From the NCBI RefSeq assembly GCF_047663525.1, contig NC_092587.1, positions 40,043,001-40,107,000 on the forward strand: DNA of 64,000 nucleotides. Direction: 5' to 3'. The translations under genes were made by a program, and so were the position numbers. Shown piece by piece: positions 27,401 to 41,988 of this stretch (position 1 is its first letter; each line of letters begins with the position of its first letter). The DNA is from Anas platyrhynchos (lineage: Eukaryota; Chordata; Aves; Anseriformes; Anatidae). Under the pieces are notes generated by a model. It did not search any database and had not been told where the DNA came from. It saw only the letters and a program-made list of their open reading frames with translations.

Positions 27401-30062
27401 TTGTTATGATCAGCTGTGTGGAGAGGAGCTGGAAAGGACAAAGTAGTGAGAGTGATGTCTGGGAGTGTGGGGATACCGCTGGGGTGGGAGAGGTCCGTGG
27501 ACGGGCTGACCACTGCTCGTGACCGTGACAAGAAGCTCCTCTCTGGCCTCTGCCCCGAGACAGTTTTGCATTTGCCCTGGCCAGAGGAGATGGTTATCTT
27601 CCTTATTGCAACAGCGGGTGAGCTGGCTCCAACCCTCGTGCCACGGTCTGCCCGGGGGAGGCAGTCGGCCTCGCTACCGGGGCTGCCACAGCAGGCCGAG
27701 GCCAGGTGAATCATCTCTTTGATTCGTGGTGATCTTCCTTACCACACTTATGACTTTCAGGCTGGGTTTTAGGCTCTTCCTCTGGTCAGCGAGGCCTTCC
27801 AGAGGGCAAGCCAGCCCTCCGCAATACACTTGGCTTTAGATGGGAGGGAGGAGGCTTGCCCTCTGCAGACAGCAGCCTCTCCTCACAGCAAAACAGCTAA
27901 AGTGAGTTATGGCTCCTCAGGCAGCGGAATGCAAAATTGTCAGGCTCTTGGCACGTGGGTGACTGCCTGGATATCTCAGAGACACAGCTCACAAATCCAT
28001 TCGGAGGGCTTTTATGCTAATAAAGCTCTGGTTTTCCTCAGGAACTAGTCATTGCTGCCAGTTCAGAAATCTTTATTTTAGCTTTTGTTTTGAATTTTCA
28101 AAGCCTGCTTTGTCAGTGGAAATGCACATCCTCCTGACTGCGGCACAGAAAGCGCTGCTGACAATTATTTTTCTGTTACGACACATCGCATCAGGTGGTC
28201 CTATCTCAGCACAGTAGACAGCTGATGGGTGGGGAAGAGAAACTGATATAGCCTAACCATGAGGTCTCGCTGCCTGCCTGGGAAATAAAGGACACCGAAA
28301 TATAACTGCGTGGGAAGGACTTCCAAGAAGAATTTGTCCCAAACCATTTCTGGAAACAGATGATAACATTATTTACCCAAATACAGGAAGCTTGAGATTG
28401 CAATGAATGACGAAAGGCAAACATGAAGAGTGAGGGGGAGAAGTATGTTCTTCTCCCTAACCCCTCCCCAAAAAAAGCACAAAAGACAGAAAGGAAAATC
28501 CGGGCAGAGCCCCCGTTTGGAGGCCATGCTCTCACGAGCCGATGTGTCCCTCTGTGTCGATGTGCATCTTACACCCGCGTGCTCCTGCCCGGCCCCCTTT
28601 GGATCCTGATGCCGGGGGCTTTTTCCAAAGCACTGTGTGGTGTCCCGCCAAGGAGAGTCCAGCTGCTGGGATCCTTCCCAGAAAGCAAACACTGCTGTAT
28701 TCATGCCTCTCCGGCCTTTCACGAGTTAATTGAGGGTTACCCTGAGACACGGGAGCAACAAAACCCTTTCCAATAAGAAGGGGTCAGAAGCTTGGGGTGT
28801 GCTTCCCAGACTTCCCACTTATTTATTTATTTGTGTTCGTGTTTGTGTAAACTTTGCATAAATCTGGATTGGTCTTGGGAGCCGGAGCCCTTGGATACAG
28901 AATCCAGCTGTTTGAAATCATGAGGAATGTACATTCCCACCAGCGGTGTAAATCCAAAATAAAAAAGGCAAGCAGCTCAGTGAGCTGAAGGAGGGGAGAG
29001 GGAGGGTTAGCTCTCACAGAGCGGCATCCCATCTCCTTGTGTATTTATTTATACTTTTTTTTTTTTTTAATATGTTGCTGCCTGCTCTGTAGTAAAAAAA
29101 AAAAAAAAAGACTGGCTATTTTGGAAGCACAGCAATATGAAGTGTCCCTCAGCATCTGCTCAAAGCCACTGCCTGTGCTGTGGCTGAATCAAGCGAGAGC
29201 AGCACAGGTTCAATGTGTTTTGTTATGGAGGCAGCCTGATGCATCTGCCTTCAGCTGCCCTTTATTTATCTCAGCAGTGGGAATCAGCCCAGCTGCTGTG
29301 AATCCACTGGGAGGCTTAGAGGACCTGCACCTCCTTACCACTGTCCATGGCTGAGCTTCCCCAAGGCCAACACAGCTCTGCTGGGGCTTCCAAGACCTGC
29401 AGACCGCAGCTCTTTGGGTCTTGGTCTTGTGGCACACTGCCAGCACACCTCGTCTGGGTGTGCAATGTTGAGCACCAGCTCAATACCAACATCCCATTTT
29501 GATCTGTCTGTCCTCAGAAAAAATCCATCTCGTTAACTTGTTTCAGGAGGCTCAGTGCCAGCTCAGGTGTTGGCTGCAGTCTGTTCAGCCCGCACACCCA
29601 GCTGCATGCTCAGCCTGTGCCCCGCATCACAGGCACTGAAAATTTAACAGTGGTGTCATCACAGGGACACGTCTCAGCTGGACTTGCTTGTACTATGGGG
29701 CACACCAGCTGGGAGCAGCTGTGGTGCTTGTGACCCCTGAGGCCCCAGCTGCCACCCGTTGACTTTAGTATTGGTTAAATCTGTCCCCTAGGGACATCCG
29801 ATGGATATGGGATCTCTGGAGAAGATGTGAAGCTGCCTGCTACAGAGATCAGCCCTCCCCTCCCAGCTATTACTTTATCAAAGGGGGGAAAGGTAACCTG
29901 CTGAACCCTTATGTAAGCCCCAAATATATCAAGAGCTTTCCAACAGTGTTCTTTCAGTTGTGTCTGTGAACATTATAGATATTATTATAATAAAAATGTT
30001 GACAATCTGCTTTAGTACCTAAATGTGGAATTGGGTTTATAATGGAAAACCTGAGCCCAAAT

Positions 30063-30135
30063 GGAAAAGGGAAAGAGAAAAGGAAACAGGGGGGGGGGGA
30101 AAGGGAAAGAGAAGGGGAAAGGGAAAGGGAAAAGA
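30063..30135. repeat. Polypurine tract with G11 run
   Basis: Almost pure purine on the plus strand, broken once by C at 30087. It includes a run of 11 G at 30089-30099 and GGGAAA repeats after it. Such mirror-like polypurine tracts can adopt triplex or G-rich structures. Confidence 0.9.
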
Positions 30136-33100
30136 CAACACATACTACAGTGTCAGCATATTCCTGGCCTTTCATCCTGAATGAGCTAAGCAGTAAGTGC
30201 AAATACACGGATCAGCAGGTTCCCATTTCCTACAAAGACAGGCATTTTGTGTGCAGATAACTCCCTGTCGGAAAGGAATAAGCAAAGGTGAAGTTGGCAA
30301 TTCAAAGGTTAATTACTATCATTTAAAAAAAAAAAATCCCACTTCAGGCACATTGGCTTTAAAGCTGGTTGGAAGTGGCCCTCTAAGAGCTGGAAGCAAT
30401 AAACGCCATAAATAGAAGCTCTCCAGCCGATGATATAACAAGTGTGATGTGATACAAGGCCCGTGATACAATTCCTCTGTAAAAGCAACTTGCTAAGCAA
30501 GAGAAGGGGCAAACCAGTTCAGTGAACTCCGAGGGCCCCCAGGCCCAGTGGGATTGCTCACTGATGTCTGGGGTATTTTCTCCCCTGGCACAGCTCAGGC
30601 TGGGGCTGTGACCAGCCAGCAGGGCTGATCCACACCAGGGCCCCAGTAAGAGGTGAGCCCTGGTCCTGAGACACCAGGACCTGTCTGTGGCACTAGTGAA
30701 AACTCCCCGGAGTGTGCCCAGACCCCCTGCAGCTGGGTGCCTGGTGCCCTCCGCCCGCCGATGCCAGGTGTCTCTTCTCCTGTTTTCCACTTGGGAACCG
30801 ATAGGGAAAGATGCTCCTCCAAAGGTCCCATGATGAATGCCTACGGAATAAATTACACCCTTGATTAACTTTGGGGTAAACAGAAAAGAAAATACTTGAG
30901 CTAAAACCCGTGACCTGCTGCGGTACAAATTAAAAGCACGGGCTTTTTAAGGAAGACAAAAGTTCAAAACACTGCAGCACCCTACATTCATGCGGATGTT
31001 ATTCAGTTACTGCTCTCACAGTTATCTGTTATTACTTCTTCCTCAGCTAAACAACAGTGCACTTAGCAGAAGTCATGTGAAAGGGGCTGACGTTAGACAG
31101 AGAGTGCCGTTGATGTTATAGTTCTAGGGAAGAGTGAGATTTCTTTTATATCCTTTCATGGCTGCAGCCCATAATTGCTTCCTGTCTTACACCTACACAA
31201 AATCCATGAATATAATTACAGCAGCGCAGCGCAGGGTTCAATCAGAAGGCAGTATTGATTTGTGTGTAAATCAAAAGCCATCTTCCTCTGGTTCTGTTTA
31301 CAAGAAGAAAAATAATAGGACTTTGCTGGAAAAGCTGCATAGTTAAGGAGTTGTGCATTTCACCCATAAAGTGTGTCCAGAAGGAAAAAAAAAATCATCA
31401 TCTAAATTCATCTACATACACAAGCCACAGGATTTATTTAAGTTTTGACCTACAGAGTAACGTTTCAGGGAAGGTGGGGGGAGAATTCACTCGTTGTAGA
31501 TTTTTAAGATTTTTTTTTCAAATTTGTATTCACAGGATCTATTACTGTGTTCTGCTGTACTGTGACCATCTATTATCAGAGCCTGGTGCCTGTAGCAGAA
31601 GCAGGTGTAACCCTCGAGGTGCACAGCTAGGTGACCATCACTCATCAGCAAAGACAGGGTGCCAATTAGCACCGGCTTTGTTAATGGAGGTGGGGAGGGG
31701 CTGCTGGAACTCCCTCAGCTGCTTCCCCTGGTAAATCCTCATCAGGGCAGCAGAGGTGACACGAGCCTTGCAGCAAAGACAACAGCTGGATGAGGGGACA
31801 ACATCTGTCCTTAGAGCTATGAAGTCAAGGTGAGGAGGCAAGGAAAGGCTGAATTTGCTGCCATGGAGCAATGTCTGAAGCCAGTAGTGCCACAGAAAGG
31901 CACGTCCCCTGCGTGGGCTGGGGTTCAGCCAGGGAGAGCCCCTGTTTGATGCAGGGTACCCAGGGAAAAACATCAGGCTGGGTTTCTGCCCCTGAAGACC
32001 GCCAGGGAAGATGCGAAGCTACTTCCAGCCAGATCCACCCCGCCGAGGGCTCCCTCCTCTGCATCACCTTTGTTAAAGGTCTGTTCTGCACTCTGCTCAT
32101 GCGTAAATGGCACCTCCAATGTAAATGCTAACCCTGGCCCCAAGGAAGGGCACCGTGCTCCTCCTTCCCCATCACCGGGCTTCAGAGTGAGTTTGCTCAC
32201 CTGGGTAATTCTCTGCAGTTTGTCTGAGGGAAGCCTTTAAGATGGAAAGCTCACATGGAGGCGTTTCTATAGCTCTGTCCTCATTAGCACCTGCAGCTAT
32301 GAAGGCATTTACACAGCTCCGGTTTTGTGAGGGAAATGAGGGCCATGTGTGAGCAAACCAGCACTCTAACCCAGGTACAATAAAGTCCGTAAACCTCTCC
32401 TTTTCACTCTCTCTGAAAGAGCTACAGCAGCACAGAATAAGATCACTAAACACCCGTCGCTGAGCGCTCACTTTAAATTAGCTGTTTTGGGAACAGTTGT
32501 GGTGCCCTGGCATTGCCTGCGGCTTCTAACAATTAAAGTTCATTTTTGTCAGCTGAGAAGAAATCAATCAGAACTAATGACTGCATTAATATTATTCATC
32601 ATCCCCTGAAGATTCATTTCTAGCGAGTTACCTAAATAATTAATACCAGAACTGATTTTATGAAGCATTCTCGGATGTAGTAATGAATGTATACTAACAA
32701 TCTGCTTATGAGGCCACACTGCAGAGGCATTAAAATCTGATCAATTATGACATTATGGCATGCCTTCAGTCTTGAATAGGAATCTGTTTGGGGAAAAAAA
32801 AAAAAAAAGACACCACAATGTAATTCCATGCACTAAGTTACACCACAAGCTGTTCTGCCACTGGCTGACTAGTGTTTGTTATATTAAAACTCTGCTAGGA
32901 AATGGCTAACTAATGAACCAAACTGGCTCATTTTGAACAGTTTTTCATTTGATCAGTTGTGCTTCTGATCCATTTTTCATAGAAACAGTCATCTGAACAG
33001 GAAAAATGATGGCAATGGAAAGAAAAAAGCAGTGTCTTAAAAAATCACAGTAGAGAGTACATATGTTTTTTTGTTTTTTTTTGGATGGTCTGAATAATAT

Positions 33101-33190
33101 GAGTCAGAGATAAAAAAATTTTAAATGTGTAAATACCTTATTTCCAAATAGCAAGGAAAGATGAAGGATGAAGACTGCCAAAGCACACCC

Positions 33191-33228
33191 TATATATATA
33201 ATATATGTATATATACATATACACACAC
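33191..33228. repeat. TA/CA-rich tract with 20-bp perfect palindrome
   Basis: TATATGTATATATACATATA at 33202-33221 is its own reverse complement. It is flanked by TA and CA dinucleotide runs. Confidence 0.9.
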
Positions 33229-36200
33229 TAGCTAACCTGTTTGCCAAGTGCCATCCTCCACAGATGAAAGAACAGCGTGAAATACTTTGTCTTGTTGACT
33301 TAGGAAGCTGCACTGTGTTAAGCACTTGTGTCACAGAGCTTAGAGAAGATATATGGGTGAATAAAGCTATCCTTGTACCCAAGGAATAGATGGAGCTGGG
33401 TAATTAAGGACTTATGGGAAAGCCTGGTGAGATTTTCCATGAAGTTTCAGTCAGTAAGACTCCTTACAGAGTCACAAAGACCTTAATGTTGTATTCTTGT
33501 GCCTGGTAAGGAAGTACCCAGCTCTGAGAGGACAGTCAGTCCATGAACTAAGGTTAAGAGCAAATGCTCACTCATGACCTAGAAGAAGAGTTCAGCACCT
33601 CAAGGCAGGATCCTAAGCAGCCATTGCACAGCTACCCGAGAGGATGCTAAATGGTTCAGCTCCTGTAAACAGAGACAACAACAGTCCTTTTGAACCCAAG
33701 GTGAGCTAAAAGAATCCTAGAAAGACAAAGGGGAGGATAACCTAATAATACAATTAGCTAATTTACAGCAGTGTTTCCAACAGAGTTTCTACAACATATT
33801 TTGTTTGTTAATTAGAAGTAAATAAAAATCTCACCAGGGCAGTGAGATGCTACACTCTACGAGTCTGACTCCCTCACCCAAGTCCATAGTGAATGTGAAG
33901 GGTCCCAACTGCAACCCTAGAGACTATGCTGTAGGTAGAGAGAAGCACTGGGGAAAACACTCCTTCCATCCCTTACTGTGAAGCAAGGCTGTTGGACAGA
34001 CTGGGCTAGAAAGTTAATGAGACAGGACAAAAACTAAAAAAAAAAAAAAAAAAACCCTCAAACCACTGTGTACAGAGCATAGTGAAGACAGTGCCCTTGT
34101 GAGGACAGCCACAGATACCCAAGTCCTCTTATGAACTTATGATTTTTCTCCTATTGAATCCAAGAGGATTTAGACACTGAGCCTACCACGGCGTTTTGGA
34201 AGCTCACTCAATAGCAGATGTGCGTATTGACTTGTCTACCAGCCTGAGAAATTGGACCCTGGCTGTTCACAGCATGATAGCCTAAGTTGCAAGAAGGTGA
34301 TGTTGTCTTCTGCCTGCAGAATTAGTAAACCCCGTCTGCTGATGTGCACAGAATTCCAGTCACCTCCCCAAAAGAGAGATTAAAAGCCAGGCTAATAATT
34401 AAAACACTAAATGTTTATCAATGTGCACTCATGCTAGCAGCTGAATTCACTTCTGCTGTTATTGTGTCTTCTTCCTCTCCTCTTCCCTGAACATTTACTG
34501 AATTTGCTTTCTGACAGGGATGTTCGCTAGACACTCATATTTTATGAAACCCATAGGGAATATTTATAAAAAGCAAATTTCAAATATGTCACTGCAAATG
34601 TTTGCACCACGCAGCCTACACCTTGCCAGTCAGTAGTAAATGCATGTCACACACATTCACGGATGGAATAGAGCATGGCTGAGAAATCCAGGCATAGAGA
34701 GAAGCAGCATCAATTTTAAATTGGCACAGTGAGCTTCACGAGAAGTCCAGTATATTCTGTAATTTTAAGATGTTCAGTTGACTCACAGACATCTTAAGCC
34801 TAATCAGCAAGCATGATCTTTAACAAATACCTAGGTGGAGCAGTACCTAGGTTGAATGTCAGTAAAGCCAGCAGCTCAGGACAGATCCCTCCAGGGACCA
34901 CATCAGCTATAGTTACAAAAGGCCATGGGAAACCCAACAGCTTTCAGACAGGATCCTACCAGTACGGCTGGACAGGTCCTGGGTCCAGCTGGCTGGGGAC
35001 ATGCCACCACTGGCACGCTTCCATGCAGGCATCCATCAGGAACCCTCCAGTTTTAGGCACCTGTAAGACCAATTAGCATTTTACCAAGAGCTTTCCAGAT
35101 TGCAGGTTTCAGCTGGTGATCCTACAATGATACTTGGGTGGTTCCTGTTCCTTCTTCTGCCTAAACACCAGTTATCTGAGAAAATGTTACTGCCAGAATT
35201 ACAAAGAAAGAGCTTTACTCTTTGTGTGGTTAACACAACACTAAATTTTGCTAAAGCTCTTTCTAAATTCCATAGTGCTTAAAGACCCAGCATGTTAACT
35301 AATTAGTTAATATCTGTGGCATAATTTGAAGAAATTATGGTAGTTTCACCCTCATTTACTTGGATTAGACTTTATCCTGAGTAGAGTATGTAAAATGTGA
35401 GAGATTTCCAAAGATTAACTGGCTTATGATTGATCCCTACATAATTAATTTTTGTTCAAAAGCTTCTTGAATTACACATGTATGCCCCATATTAAATTCA
35501 ATAATTTCAGAAATTTCATCTCTGTACTTACAGTGCCCTGAGATAGGACAGTCCGGGTTCCCTAAATGCATCCATCTCTCCACAGAAGGGATTCTGTGTT
35601 CTGATTACAAAATCCATCTGAGAACCTCATCCAGTATAGTTAAAATCTATTTCTTTCCTAGTGAGGAAGTTTGTAAAGAAGAAAATCTGAAGGAAAAAAA
35701 AAAAAAAAGGAAAATGATCTATTCTTTTTTGTTGTTTGTTTTCCTACAAAATCTAATAGTGAAAGTTGCTACATGATAAGTGTTGCCTGATAACCAAGAA
35801 ATGGAAATAGTGTTCTTCCTTCCCTCATAGCTGTTTCCCCATACAAGATTAATGTATGCTCTTACATGTGTGTATACAGACACATCAGGTGTCGATAGGA
35901 AACTTGGCAGGTGATGAGGACGTCACCTGTAAGTGAGATGAATGAATGAGACAAGTCACCTAATAATACTGCGATCTGACTTCAAACAAACAAAATATCA
36001 ACCTAGGTTTGACTTCAATTGCATGTTACATCTGTGTATTTTTAAGTGCTGAGCACTCAGCAGTTGCTACCAAAAAACTTCAAGGAGGTGCCAAGACAGA
36101 AAGACAAACACAGGCTCAGGCTTTCTCTCTTGTTTAAACCCAGCTGCAGGAAGTAGAGACTGGTGTTTTACAGCACTGTGGTCCCCCCTCTCAGCAGGGA

Positions 36201-36690
36201 TGTGCTCTCTCAAGGGAAAGCATCCCCTGGTACTGGTGCCTGCCCAGTTCAGAGGAACCCTCATTCATGCTCCCGTATGATTGAAGCATCTCTTCCTTGC
36301 CGATGGCCATGGGGACCAGGGACCCAAGAGCAAACATCCCACAAGAAGAGAGGTTCAAAATGGCGACAAGGGTAGGGCAGTGAGCCAGCCCTCACGGGCT
36401 CCTGGCAAGACTGATGTAACTGCTTCAGGAAGCTCAGTAAACCCAGGAAGGAGGGATGGGAGCCAGAAAGCTCATTGTCTACAACAGGGGAAAGCCAGAG
36501 GTGCTGTGGGAGTGGGGGTACCACTCGGGAGATTCAGACAGGTTTTGTGAAGGCTTTCTTATATCTGTTCTTACCCAACACACGGAGGCTGCGGGGATGC
36601 TCTGCTGCTTAGCTGCCAGCTCACAGCCTGCATCTTAAATGTCCTTAAGCTGTGAACTCTGTTTTCTGCATGTCACCTAAAGGCAGCTCG

Positions 36691-36768
36691 CCCTGTCACA
36701 ACAACCTGCTATCAGAAACAATCTGTTGTCCCTTGTAACAACAGCCTGCTATATCAAAACAAAGGAAA
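36691..36768. repeat. Imperfect 39-bp tandem duplication
   Basis: Unit 1 starts CCCTGTCACAACAACCTGCT at 36691. Unit 2 starts CCCTTGTAACAACAGCCTGC at 36730. Both continue with an AT-rich, CAAAACA-type end. The two copies have diverged by scattered substitutions and small indels. Confidence 0.75.
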
Positions 36769-37238
36769 CAAACCGAGCCTTACAATTAAGCAGATAGCAG
36801 CTCCTCCAGCCCGTTGTTCGAGCAGGAAAACTGGGTAGGAGACGTATGGGCTGGCCCTGGCAGATGCTCCAGCTGGGCTGGGTTTTCCTCTGGGTGCCGT
36901 GGGGCAGGGCTGCGGGCAGCACCGTGCCTCCGACAGGAGAGGGGCGCATCCTGCCCTCCTGACCGGGGCTGAGCCTCCAGGGCAGGCAGGTTGCAGCATT
37001 CAGACACGCGAGGAGGAGCACAAAGGGGCCCTTCATGCCGCTGCTATTGCAACGTCAGATTGCAGTTTTCTTCCCAAACATGAGCCGAGCTCTCGGCCAT
37101 AGGCAGGCTTTTTAGTCAGCCCTGGCAAAGATGAAAAGCCTGAGAAAGAGAGGCAGTGTCTGTGCAAGGAGGACTCATTTACATTAAATAATTATCCTGA
37201 AGGAGAGAAAGAGCAAGGGAGTGATTTTTTAATTACAA

Positions 37239-37260
37239 AATAATAATAATAATAATAATA
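37239..37260. repeat. (AAT)7 microsatellite
   Basis: Uninterrupted AAT trinucleotide repeats. Confidence 0.95.
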
Positions 37261-40200
37261 GCAATCTGGAGGATTGTATAGAGTCCTAGCTTTGTTGCCT
37301 GCAAGTTATTTATTTGCAGTAAAACCCAAACAGCAGGTATGAGAGGTAAGAAATATCTGTTTGTTACGATTTCCCAAACAGAATTTCGGATGGGAAGGAA
37401 GATGGGAAATACTTCTGTACTGCCACAAGGCTGCTGTTTTCATAATGCTCAGTGGGACATAAAGTCAGTATCGCAAAAATAAATGCTAAAAATATGAGAG
37501 CCGACAGACAAACACATTCTGTAATAGGTTAGGAATGACTCTGCGGATGAGCATGTGTGCACGTATGTGAGAGGGACCCCGCGCCGTCATACAAGCGTGT
37601 CCGTCTGCTCTGCAGCCTGTTTGTGCAAGCTGGTACTGCTTCCTCTGCCCTGATATTGCCTAGTGGTTAAAAAACAGAAAGGATTTGACTCCCATATTTT
37701 CCCATAAAAAATCACTTTTGACCTGAGATGAAGAATAATAGTACAGAGTCCCAAAATGAAGAACATTTTGTTGTGATGAATTCACGATAGGGTCAGCAAT
37801 CTGTGCTGCGCTTCTGGGATTGGTTCTCTGGATGAGGCTGGAGTCCTGAGCCTCCTGGTACCTTACACAGGGGTAGGATTTCCAGGAATGTGAGCACTGC
37901 TGCTGCCGAGGAAAGTGCCATGACTTGGGAAATCCCCTGCAGAATCAGGACAACACATACCAGCTCTGCATGCAGGTGGACCTGTCTGAGAGGTGACCGG
38001 CACAACATGTAATATTAATGCGAACATGCCCTGTCACCATAGCCAAATGATGGCAGACGTTATCAGTGCACATAAGCCTGTCCATTTCTATGCTGGCAAA
38101 ATCCCTACAGTGTTTGTTTCTCCTATAAGAAAAGCCAGCAGAAAACTAACAGACAGATATCACCACAAGGTGATGGCCAAAATGGCTGCTAAAAACTCAG
38201 AGCAAATGTAGCTTTTATATTGTGTATAATAGCAGAAAAACACATGGGCATAGCTATATAAATATATTAATTTGCAAAGTAAAATCAACTAGCTTAACTC
38301 CCTCATAAGCCAATTCTAAATTTTTGTTGCTTCCTTAAATTTTCAGTAAACCTAATTTTCAGGCCCTGCAAGCCACTGTATTGGAAGACATACAGGCTTA
38401 CAGCAGTAGGTGCATAAATCAGGCAGCAGTGTTCATCTGTGCAGATATCACTGGAACGTGACCACCAGGATCACTGATTTACATTTACAGCTCTAGAAAT
38501 AGAATTTGGTGCCGTGGGCTGCGTAAGGTACCTGGGAGAGCGAGGCAGAAGTTAATATGCAGAACGCATTAGGCTGTGGCATTCGGCCAAGGATGGACGT
38601 GCTTCTTTGGGCCCAGAAGTCTGCCCACAGCATCTGAATGCTTTGCAGCCTGCTGAGGACTTCTGCTACAGGCACAGATAGGAAACCAGAGCAGGAGAGG
38701 AAAAGGAGCAGGGTTAATCTGAGAGAACAGGGGGGGAATGGACATCAGGAAACACTAAAAAGTTACTAATTCTGTTCATCTGAGAAGAATAGAAGAATAA
38801 GTCTCCTTCTTATGCCTGTTCTGAACCAAGCCTTGAGAGGCTGACCCCTCTACCCAGTAAGAGGATGGTCAGAATTACACGTTTCAGGTGAAGTGGATTT
38901 AAAACAACAGACCTGTTGTTTATGGACACGTGCTAGAAGCATGATACTTCCCTCAGATTTTTTTTTGTACAGATAAGTTCCTCCAACCTCCATCCTGCCA
39001 CGGAAGTTAATATGGGAGAAAGTCACGAGAAAAGACTGGAGATGAAATCTAAAGAGTAAAGATAAATACCACTGATTTAATTGAGTATATTTCAACGTGA
39101 GTTTGTAGTGTTCCCATATATTAATAGCAACAGAAATCCAACCTTAGCCAGGGTATCCAACAAGCTGTTTCTTAACCTTGTCCCTCTCCTGCAGGAATAG
39201 GGAAAGGAGGAAGAAGAAGGAAGCAAGGGAAAGGGGAAATTACTTTATCCTAAAGACAGCAGATGAGGCAGGTTCCCAAACACAGAGAGCTGTCTGGGGT
39301 ACAGCTGAAAGTTTCTCCTGAAAACCCTCTGCCTCCGAGGACTGAATTTGCACTTGTACTCAGATATTCATACATGATTCCCAGGGTCAGCCCTTAAGAC
39401 TACAGCTTCTCAGCTGTTTCAGATGCTAATATAGATCTGCATTTCCTGTGTGGCTTGGCCAGCAGCTCTTTTATGGTAATGCATTTTATTGCAAGACTTC
39501 AGCATTTTCTATCTCTCTCAAAGAATCTGAATGTGGAAAGCAGAGGAAACTTATTTGCAAGGTGTGAGGTAAAATATGGGTAAAACTTGCAGCAGAAAAT
39601 GTTCATGTAAGTATTAGTGGGCCCCTGTATATCTTTGTATTTCTAAGTATGTGGGGGTCTAAGCTCACTGTTTTCTGGTCCAACTTCTTGCATTCACATT
39701 CTTCCTTCTGGACATCTGCTGCCTGCCTTGCCCACATCCCACCAGCCCACCCAAGTATGCCCCTGCTTTCTCCTCCTTTGAAGGCAGCCCGAGCCCAGGG
39801 ACTTGTAACTCACCTCTAACGTAACATCAATGCTGGAGCTGTTCAGGAAGCCTGTTGTCACACGGAGCCGTCACCAGGACATGTGGGACACACTGGGCAC
39901 CTGGGACTCTGCAAAGAGACAACTTGATTTCTCTGCAGTCATTGCCTGAAGATTGCAAGCTCCTGTCCCTTGATCATGCACTTGGATCAGCACACTTCAG
40001 AAGCAAGTTTAACATACATGTGGGTGAACACAGCGATGGCAATGATTTGTGCCAGCCCCTGTGGCAGGAAGCCACGATGGAAGCAGCACACATGTAAGCA
40101 CTGAGGGCCCAGTGCACTGCGTGGTCACCTGCAAAAGCTGAAACCAGGGCAAATTTCACGGCCAGGAGGGACACATCCAAGCACCACCCCGGCCTGGCAC

Positions 40201-41269
40201 ACCATTTTAACCCGCTACAGCTAGGGCAGGCCTGCATGCACAGTGCAGACATGGAATCGGGTGCAGTCCTCATCTAAATCTGAATGGGGTTGAAAAATTG
40301 GTCTTGGCGACATGGTGGAAACAAACCAGTATTTCCCAGCGGGTAGAGATGTTGAGTTTGTTGGTGGTGTTTTTCTCATTACAAAAAGGCTGGAGTGAAT
40401 TCAGACATGGTCATAGCTCCAAGCTAAACACTTAACTGGTCATCAGACTACAATGCAGATGTCATTCTGTGCTTAAATACTGGTCTAAAATATTGGAAAA
40501 CTGTCTCCAGGAGATGCATCGCACTTAATCAGTGACCTCTTCAAAAACTCAGGGGAAAGCTTAAAAATGATAGATCCAAACAGACAAATTCTAACCAGGT
40601 TTTAGGGGAAGACGAAGACATCAAGACAGAGTCAAGTTATGAAATATTCAGAATACTTGGAGCAGTAAAGTTGCCTTGTCACCACAGGATATTAAATCAT
40701 AAAGGCCCAGATTATGCTGAGTCCTGCCCTGAAAGAGGATTTACAGAAATCAATAAAATGAAAGTAACAGGATTATTCAAAGGCTTCGTTATTGTTCATC
40801 AGAAGGATGTCAAAATCTGGTCTCAAATAAAGTCAGTTCTGTTCCTTGCCCTTATTCATCTTATGATATTATTTACGAAGCTACAGTCAGTCATGCTGGC
40901 CAGTTTTAACTCAAGTATTGTGCCAATTTGCCTGGTCATTGCCTTAATGGCTTGAAGATCTGAAATAAGAGAAGAAACGACTGTGGCTCATTAAATCATC
41001 TTTTGAATAAAATCTAGGCAGAAATTTAAAGTTTGTGAAGACCAAACACAGGAGAGCATAGACAAGTGTCAGTCGCTCACAGGGGCATATGTGGACTTGC
41101 TACCAAGTGGCTTCATTAAACCCTGCTGTGTAGCCACTTTCAGGCTTGTCATTCACAAGCAAACACGCTGAATGATGGCAAGTAGCAGAAGATTTTCCTA
41201 GAAACAAGCGGTGTCCTATTTTAGTGGCTTATTGTTGAGACTAACGCATGATGTACAAGGAAATGAGCG

Positions 41270-41445
41270 TGAGATAACGCTTTCAAAATAGACCATGACG
41301 GTTTTGCCACATTGGCGCGGCAGCACTGATGAGTAATGTCCATCCTTATCAATGCGCCGCGTGATGCACGACTGGGTCCCAGCACCACGGAGCTCCTCCG
41401 GGCTGTGTCCGCACAGCGCTGCGATTGCTGGGCCACCACGGCATC
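41270..41445. promoter_or_regulatory. CpG-retaining patch
   Basis: More than ten CpGs (for example GGCGCGGCAG, TGCGCCGCGTG, TCCTCCGGG, AGCGCTGCG) lie within about 175 bp in an AT-rich setting. It is a candidate regulatory element by composition only. Confidence 0.3.
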
Positions 41446-41988
41446 CAGAGAGGCATTTTTGTGCTGAATTTAAGTTCTTCTATTCTGGAGAAATGTCAGC
41501 CCTTCCACACCACCTCGGTGGCCAAGTGCATGGTGTAATTACCGCAAGGGATGAGATCAGAGACTAGAGGCACATGGAGAAGGTGGTGCACAGCTGGGGG
41601 GTGAAAGCCACATCCAATGGGACTTTGTTCTTGTCCTGACAAGGTGCATGAATGTCTTGGCACTAAACCCATCTCCTTAAAATGTGCTGGGGGATGCTGA
41701 AATACTGTGTGCTCATAGCAGACCACATCTCAGGCCATGTGTGGAGAGAAAATAATTCAAAGCATGAGAAAAATCACAGCCCTTTCTGGCTAGGAAGATA
41801 CCGCCTGTGTTTTCAGAACAATGGTATACGTGTTCCTACTGTCAGCGTTTGCAATAGCAACACAAATGTTTTTGTGAAAATAATGAAAATAATATATCAA
41901 AAAAGTTATTTATTTTCTTATTCACTTGGCAGCGGAATACTCTGGACAGATAGTACTTGTCCTAATATCAAGCAAAACACCAAAATTC

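Noticed and set aside
30383..30928. 181-codon minus-strand open frame
   Set aside because: No family match, Ser/Gly/Cys-rich chance composition, no promoter or exon signals.
40671..40955. Plus-strand open frame with a hydrophobic C-terminal part
   Set aside because: It begins at TTG, and the hydrophobic segment follows from T-rich sequence. No conservation evidence is visible.
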